A stretch of 64,000 bases of DNA from Lineus longissimus. Its lineage: Eukaryota > Nemertea > Pilidiophora > Heteronemertea > Lineidae. Location of the stretch: positions 14,681,501 to 14,745,500 of the forward strand of contig NC_088323.1 in NCBI RefSeq assembly GCF_910592395.1, written 5' to 3'. The position numbers and the translations under genes are program-made. This document shows, one piece after another, positions 58,242-64,000 of the stretch (the stretch's first letter is position 1; every line of letters begins with the position of its first letter). The notes under the pieces are model-generated. The model was given only the letters and a program-made list of their open reading frames with translations, searched no databases and had not been told where the DNA came from.

Positions 58242-59084
58242 CGAGTGTTATGGCGCATTTCACGCTGGTGGGGGAAATCTGGGTGCTGATTGAAGGAAGG
58301 TGTAATTCAGGGAGAGAGACCTGGATGTAATTTGCCTGGGCTCCTAGCCTCGCTCTCGTGAACTTTCATCTTAGGCCCGGAGCTAGAGGCCGGCGGACGA
58401 TGCTGGGATGTATTGGCGATGTGGTCAATAATCTGAACTCTTTCGGACTTTGTCGTATTTTCGACAAACATCAGCGGTTATCTCAAAGTCACGGTCACGG
58501 GTTCACCTAAGTCACTGGCTGTCTTATGCAGCTAAATTAGGATTCAGAAATTGCAGCAGAGAACAGAAATCATTCTATTGGCATGATCAATCTAATTCAT
58601 CTTGAATACCGTCCAGGGTCCGTCGTATGCTCATCCCCTTGCACACATCCCTGACGTCATTAGTGCCGATTGAAAGGCCCTGAAGTTCAGGATGAATGAA
58701 ATCACGTGTCAGGAAGATTGATCGAAGTCGACCATTCGCCTTTTTCTTGATGGCGGCCAGGAAAGACTGATGTGATATATCCAGCCTGGTCATTTTTTTG
58801 CCGCGTTCTGGCGCCGGTGTTTCACGGACGATTAAAGATGGCCTCATCCTGTGGGTAGCTAGCAGATCAAGTCACGCGTCGATGTTTATCTGAAGTCATT
58901 CCGCCCATGCAGACATTAATTAGCTACACGCTTCACGGACATAGAGTTCTGTCCAGAGTATCCTCGATATTAATATAGACCAAATCACTCTTGCAGATAA
59001 AGTCACTCTGATCACGCAGGTCATTAATTAGCTGTATGCACCATGGCGCCTAATGCCTGCAAACATCGACATTTTTATTTAGGT
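58242..59084. other. Intergenic, no supported feature
   Basis: Mixed sequence. One minus-strand frame at 58587-58847 has no domain and no splice support. GATCACGCAGGTCATTAATTAGC near 59010 echoes GACATTAATTAGCTACACGC near 58915. Confidence 0.4.
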
Positions 59085-59264
59085 CCGGTGTAATGTTTTT
59101 AAGTGTTTCTGTTTTTGAGTGTTTCCCCTCATTGTTTGGGAACGCTCAAAAATAGATTGACGAGTATTTCTGTGTATCCCCCCTATCGAAAAGTCGTGGT
59201 CTCTCTAGCTGCCTATTGTTTGGAAACACTGACACATGGGGAACAACCACAGATGTTACACCGG
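59085..59264. mobile_element. CCGGTGTAA-terminus element, 180 bp
   Basis: It begins CCGGTGTAATGTTTTTAAG and ends GATGTTACACCGG. GAGTGTTTCCCCTCATTG near the left and CATGGGGAACAACCACAG near the right match the 347-bp element at 32239. It shares its outermost bases, but not its interior, with the 171-bp family. Confidence 0.8.
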
Positions 59265-61962
59265 CTCTACAAGAAGCGGGAGCGTACCATGCTCACGAGC
59301 AGTGACCCCTGGCCACTCCGCAGAGGTTGGTTCGAATCCGGCCCGCGGCGGCTGGAATTTTCGAGGCTTTGTTTCTTCTTGTCTGCAAAGCTAAATTCTG
59401 CAGTCGCGTATGGGCACATATCGTCCCTGGTCCTCCGAACACTTCCCCCTGGTCCTCCGAACACTTGACAGAGCCAAAAGCACTTTTATAACGTTGTTTT
59501 CGTGTTACGTTTCATAGTTTGTGTGTACCTAATATAACCATGTGAATGCCTAAACTTTTTATGAACTTTTTTGTTTTGATATGTGATCACCAATTTCACC
59601 ATGATAAAGCATTTGTGGCCTATCACAGCAAAACCAGACACATGTCGCTCTGAGCTTGGCAGGTTGAGACGGACTGTTTGTTCATTTCACTATTGTCTGC
59701 CTTTTGTGAAATCTGACGACATCAATTTCTTCTATTATCTCCTGGTGTCATCTTGGCTCATCTTATGTGCGACATGCGAATGGTTTTGCTCGAACTGGTC
59801 ACATTTTCACTCTTCCCCCATAATGTTGCCACGAAACACAGCTTATTTGATTTGGCCCACTGCCTAATAGTATATAGGGCTGCGAGACGTTTTAACCTGG
59901 CGTTTCTTGGCCGCCAAGCAACCACACTCATCATTGTTCAAAACACTTATTCCTAAAGTTTGCCTCATAAAATGACTTTAGAACTGAATATCTGTGAGTA
60001 ATGACAAAAGGGTGTTTTCACGGTCAGCCATGTTAGAGGGTAGGACAACGATTTGTCATGCCTGACTTAACTGAATAAAATGCTGTCATGGTCATTTGAG
60101 CTTGCTTTCTTTTGTCTGCCCCTCCATGGCCGGTGATGACGTCCCGTGAAACCACTCTCTATCTGTACTTACAACCTCTTAGTCCCTCGGCCGCACCACG
60201 CTCTCGATCCCTTATTTTGTTCCAGATGTCAGCGTGGTAGGTAGATCTGAGTGTCCCGTTCTGACGATATATCACTTTCACGGTTCATGATCAATTGGAC
60301 GGATATACGGGTTACGGATGACAATAGACTCGTCCATATCTTTACTCAAACGAGGGGTGTAATACGCTCACTCCTTACACCCTTATTTCACCAGTCTAAA
60401 GATGTCATCGGAAATTGGCCACCCGATGTGTTTTTCATATCGTTCAGGCCAAAGGTAATAGCTTCACTCAAAAATATGACCATATTACATTTACCAAAAG
60501 ATATTGGTGGTTAAATATGATAAAATGCTAAAAAGGCCCTGTCTTGCTTGAATAAGGTGTGGAATGTTAGTTTCTTGGTTTGTAAACATGATATTACACT
60601 TTTTTGATTTGGAATAATGTCAACCAACATCCTTCAGGTCGACTTTGACATGGGTACTCCTCTTCATGATTTTCTTAGGGTGGAATGACATGGCCTTGCA
60701 AGCGGTAAAAATGGCTCCATAGCGTGTCAAATTCTGACATGTCTCTGACAAATGTCAATAACACAAGTCAGAATCATTGGAATTGTTTTAAATTCATATA
60801 TAGAGTTCTTAACATATGGGACTATGCTCATGGAAAGTTTGAAGAAAAACGCAGCATTGAATTTGTTTCAAAGCAGGAAAATGTATGTACATAGAATGTA
60901 CAGGGAATGTATGTGAAATTTAATTGTGTACAGGGCCCGTGTTGGGGTTCGGATAGTGTCAGAAAGGCACTGTCAGTTCCATTCAAAACAAGTTTACGGC
61001 CAATGATAGGCCACTGCGATGCTGCATTTGTCATTTTCTAAATTCTGCGCAGAAATCCCAAAAGAGAGAGGTCAGGTAGAATGGGGTATTTGTAGCCCCT
61101 GCATTGTTTGATGCATGGGGATATCAATCAATATCATAGGCAGGGGCTACAATTAAACTGGGCTACAATTACCCCATTCTACCCTATATCTAAAAAAACA
61201 ATCGTACCTTATATTCAATACTGAAGTCTTTTATTACAAATCACCAAAACTCATCAACAACATGATGTATATTTCAAACTAGAACCTTTCCAGCCGTGAC
61301 TAATCATATTCTTGAAGGATAGACAGGTTTCGCAATCTTACGAGTGGCGAAGTACGATGTACGGAGGTCTCTGACGTAATCAATTCTTACTTTTAATTCA
61401 TGACGCGCTGTCATTCGGCTTTGGCTGTCGTCGTCAAGAAAAATACATAATGATCCGAAGACAAACTTCGTAAAGTTGCTAAACCTGCCTAATATTATTT
61501 TGTGGGCCTGTTTTGTTTCATTTCCATTCCTTCTCTTCATCATCAAAGAGGATGAAATGCCAATGTAATGCAGTTTGCATGAGAAAAGGTTTAGTGAAAA
61601 TGACCCCCCCCCCCCCCCCCAACAACACACACCATCGAATCTTCAATATATATGCCCAAAGGGAAACCCTTTCCCAAAGACTGCCATCAGCCTTGGTCTA
61701 CTGAAGTCAAGCTGAAGTCACGGCATTCCAACTGATCCCACACCGACTTACCAGCAGTGAACATCAATCCTGACGTCTCCGCCACAACGGCGGTAGATCG
61801 ACATGACTGACTCATGGTCCGATATTACATGGATATAAATATCGCAGTCGAGTGGAATAATTTTTTCACCGTTGAATAATTTTTACTATTCCATGGCTGA
61901 AAGTGCGATATTTATTTTGTCGTACCAAATCACTACGTTGATTTGGTATACTGCCAGAACTG
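59265..61962. other. Intergenic, no supported feature
   Basis: A tRNA B-box-like GGTTCGAATCC at 59330-59340 has no matching A box at the right spacing, so I do not call a tRNA. A poly-C tract lies at 61602-61620. An inverted pair (CGATATTACATGGATATAAA and TTTCATC-type words) near 61820-61930 may be another small element. No gene is recognised. Confidence 0.4.
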
Positions 61963-62133
61963 CCGGTGTAACAGTAACAAATGCCCCCCTGGAAAAAGTG
62001 TCCGGTCCTATTGCATTCTGCAATATGGTTCTATAGAGACCCTGACCGTCAATAGCTCAGAGATTGAAGCGCATAATAGAATCCTTTGTTTCCCGCGCAT
62101 TCTATCCTAGGACATTTTAAACTTCTACACCGG
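61963..62133 (+). mobile_element. CCGGTGTA-family MITE, full-length 171 bp (copy 2)
   Basis: This is a second intact copy, with ends CCGGTGTAACAGTAACAAAT and AACTTCTACACCGG. It is about 95 per cent identical to 58071-58241 by eye. The orientation is the same as copy 1. Confidence 0.9.
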
Positions 62134-62689
62134 CTTCACACTTCAATTTTGTTCCATGACGTCATCATAGAATAATGATACTGAATACCGCGCTCCGATT
62201 GGTTAACATGCTAATGAGGTATGATAAACAAGAATATCCGAGAAATGCTCAGGAACTGTAAAGATACGTCTGAGCCGTCCATCCCAGAGGAATCGAAACA
62301 ACGACATTCTGGTTCTCGGACCATTCACACCAAGCCTTTTTCATCGCGGGATCTGTAATGCAGGGTGTCACCCGAGACCTGCAGATTGTTTCAATAACTT
62401 TGGGATGGACTATCTATGGACGGCTCAGTGGTGTTCCTACAACATCAGCCACAAGTTGTGTCCCCATTTCAACTGTACGGTACTTATCTTTTTTTGTATA
62501 TAAATTAATGACATGTTCTGTACAAAACATACACATTTGACTGTACACGCAATTTACAATTAAAATTAAATATCTTCCTTGTAGAACCCGTTCTATTTAC
62601 ATATTTACAATAAAGGCTACAGAAACGTTGCGGAACGATAGAACAAGCCTCGGTTCCAGGTGCCGTTTGTGATTTATATAAAAGCCGAG
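62134..62689. other. Intergenic, no supported feature
   Basis: The phrase GACGGCTCAG against TGAGCCGTCC at about 62270 and 62420 makes an imperfect inverted pair. There is no coding signal. This lies on the 3' side of the BAMBI-like gene. Confidence 0.4.
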
Positions 62690-63110
62690 AACGAGGTTTC
62701 GCAGTTTAGCGATTGAAGGAAAACATCATTCGAATGCTCGAATTACTTCCGTCGCAGTTTAGCAATGAAAGGGGAACAGTATACGAATCCTAGTGTCCTC
62801 CGTCGCAGTTTAGCAATTAAAGGAACACAGTATACGAATCCTCGACTGTCCTCCTTCACAGTTTTGTGACTATTTAAGTAAAACCGTATACGAGAATCTC
62901 CAACTATCCCCTTTCGCGTTTTAGCAATTAAAGGAACACAGTATACGAATCTTCGAATGTCCTCCGTCACAGTTTAAGAATTAAAGGGAAACAGTATACG
63001 ACTCACTAACTGCCCTTCTTTTGCACTTTAGCAACTAAAGGAACACAGTATACGTATCCTAAGCTGTCCTCCTTCGCAGTTTAGGTGTAAAGGCAAACAG
63101 TATACGAAAG
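62690..63110. repeat. 50-60-bp tandem repeats downstream of BAMBI-like stop
   Basis: Seven imperfect copies carry CGCAGTTTAGCAATTAAAGG, ACACAGTATACGAATCC and GTCCTCC(G/T)TC, with unit length varying between about 50 and 60 bp. The array ends 58 bp from the stop of the BAMBI-like exon, so it probably lies in that transcript's 3' UTR or just beyond. The minus-strand frame through it produces repeated GFVYCVPLIAKLRR-type peptides. I regard these as a by-product because unit lengths are not multiples of three. Confidence 0.85.
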
Positions 63111-63167
63111 CATTATACACACATTCACCCGTAATTTTGATGTCCCAATGTCATTATTTATCAATAT

Positions 63168-63547
63168 TTACACTTTCATTAGGAGTTTACTCTCACTGGT
63201 TGCAGAAGTTCGTTCTGTTTCCGGATATGTATGAGGTTTGGCCTTAACCTCGTTCCCTGCGCAACATTCTGAATGCTTCAACCCGTTTGCATTGTTTGTA
63301 ATATTATAATCCCGATAAAAATGATCGTGATTTTTTCGCTTTAGGAGAAAAATTGCAAATATGATTATGGCTAAAAGTACGCATGCGCCGGCGATAGGCA
63401 CACTGATATAAATAGGGTTTATCATTTTTGAGTATTTCCGGTTCCGGTCGTCATCCGGGTTATTTCTATAATTGTTGTATTCTTCCGTTGTGTCGATTAT
63501 TTTCGTATCCGACGTCTCCGGCAGTGCGTCTTTTGTCTCTTCCTTTT
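63168..63547 (-). CDS. BAMBI-like paralogue, last exon (partial gene)
   Basis: After acceptor CTGTTCCGTTTTTCAG the frame starts in phase 1, exactly as in the BAMBI exon 3 at 19362. It encodes an acidic juxtamembrane stretch of about 45 residues, a membrane span beginning ISVPIAGACVLLAIIIFAIF, a basic stop-transfer KRKNHDH, and a tail of about 60 residues ending KLLMKV. Shared landmarks with the BAMBI exon are VPIAG at the span start, DHFY-D-N after it, LK---S-C-A, and a following AK-K/KAK stretch. It lacks the ELWF-AA block. The stop is at 63170-63168. The tail has no kinase domain, so it would also be a pseudoreceptor if the ectodomain is of the same type. The ectodomain exon is not between 63548 and 64000 and must lie further right. 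It could instead be an unrelated single-pass protein with a similar span, but phase, orientation, position and landmarks together favour tandem duplication. Confidence 0.72.
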
Positions 63548-64000
63548 CTGAAAAACGGAACAGTAGCATTATTTACCGAAGAAATAACACTTCTATCGTT
63601 TTCGAATCTGGTCCCCTAGCGGCCGAGCTGCGACTTAAATCGACTTAAATCTGACCTGTCCCAAGGCACCAGAAAACCCGACCTGAGAAGGTGCCAGTTC
63701 ATCAGCTACGTGTAATTGTTCATCTTGAGCCCAAGGCTCCGACTTCGTGACCTCAATGCCGTACAACTCGGAGCGGACGAACGAAGTCATACAAGAACAG
63801 GGCAGCCTATGGTTGGACCCGGGAAAGAGGGGGCGCCCTGGTGGTTTACGTCAAGATTTGCCAAAATACACTGCTTATTTTCAAACCTCTCTTGCAGGGA
63901 GGGGCGCACTCCCTGCCCTGAAGACTGGATGCCCAGACGAAGCATGTTACTCTCTGATGAATATCCTAACCTTGCACGATCGAGCAGCTTATACTCATGA
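63548..64000 (-). other. Intron of the BAMBI-like gene, cut by window edge
   Basis: No cysteine-rich exon is visible on the minus strand here. The open plus-strand frame reaching the window edge (from 63716) has no recognisable domain and is probably chance. Confidence 0.5.

Noticed and set aside
59320-59345. tRNA B-box-like GGTTCGAATCC
   Set aside because: No A box or cloverleaf around it.
62743-62970. Repetitive peptide gene with GFVYCVPLIAKLRR units
   Set aside because: The frame follows from the 50-60-bp tandem repeat; unit lengths are not multiples of three, so it cannot be maintained as a repeat protein.

Overview
The window is nuclear DNA from an invertebrate animal. Coding density is very low, introns are long with ordinary GT-AG splice sites, and minisatellites and short non-autonomous transposons are abundant. 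The word ACATGTA is frequent, as in many lophotrochozoan and cephalochordate genomes. The recognisable genes are those of an animal TGF-beta/BMP pathway. I cannot name the species; a mollusc, brachiopod or other lophotrochozoan, or an amphioxus-like animal, would all fit. Nothing bacterial or viral is visible.

The clearest gene is a BAMBI orthologue (BMP and activin membrane-bound inhibitor) on the minus strand. I rebuilt it as three coding exons at 41587-41428, 25144-24836 and 19362-18866. Both introns are phase 1, and the joined reading frame is 966 nt (321 residues plus stop). The layout is exon 1 signal peptide, exon 2 ten-cysteine receptor-like ectodomain, exon 3 membrane span and kinase-less tail. 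The introns are about 16.3 kb and 5.5 kb and hold most of the repeats in the middle of the window. At the right edge, also on the minus strand, 63547-63168 encodes a diverged last exon of the same type: phase-1 acceptor, a VPIAG membrane segment and a short tail with matching landmarks. I read it as a tandem BAMBI-like paralogue whose ectodomain exons lie beyond the window.

On the left are three other coding-like objects. The first is a broken, intronless, minus-strand gene at 2940-4915 that resembles a beta-propeller/F-box-type protein; it carries stops and a frameshift and is split by a transposon. The second is a probable PAN/apple-domain exon at 6005-5783. The third is a tandem array of 205-bp decayed copies of that same exon with its intron flank (about 6006-7080). 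A further exon-like reading frame at 51499-51171 lies inside a long inverted repeat (49.6-52.3 kb).

Most of the rest is repeats. They include a G-rich higher-order minisatellite (250-575), a 68-bp satellite (13985-17095), a 74-bp array (56085-56940) and a 50-60-bp array just beyond the BAMBI-like stop (62690-63110). There is one tRNA-derived SINE, one non-LTR retrotransposon remnant, and at least seven families of terminal-inverted-repeat elements, most of them in several copies. The segments listed as 'other' show no coding or structural signal that I could support.
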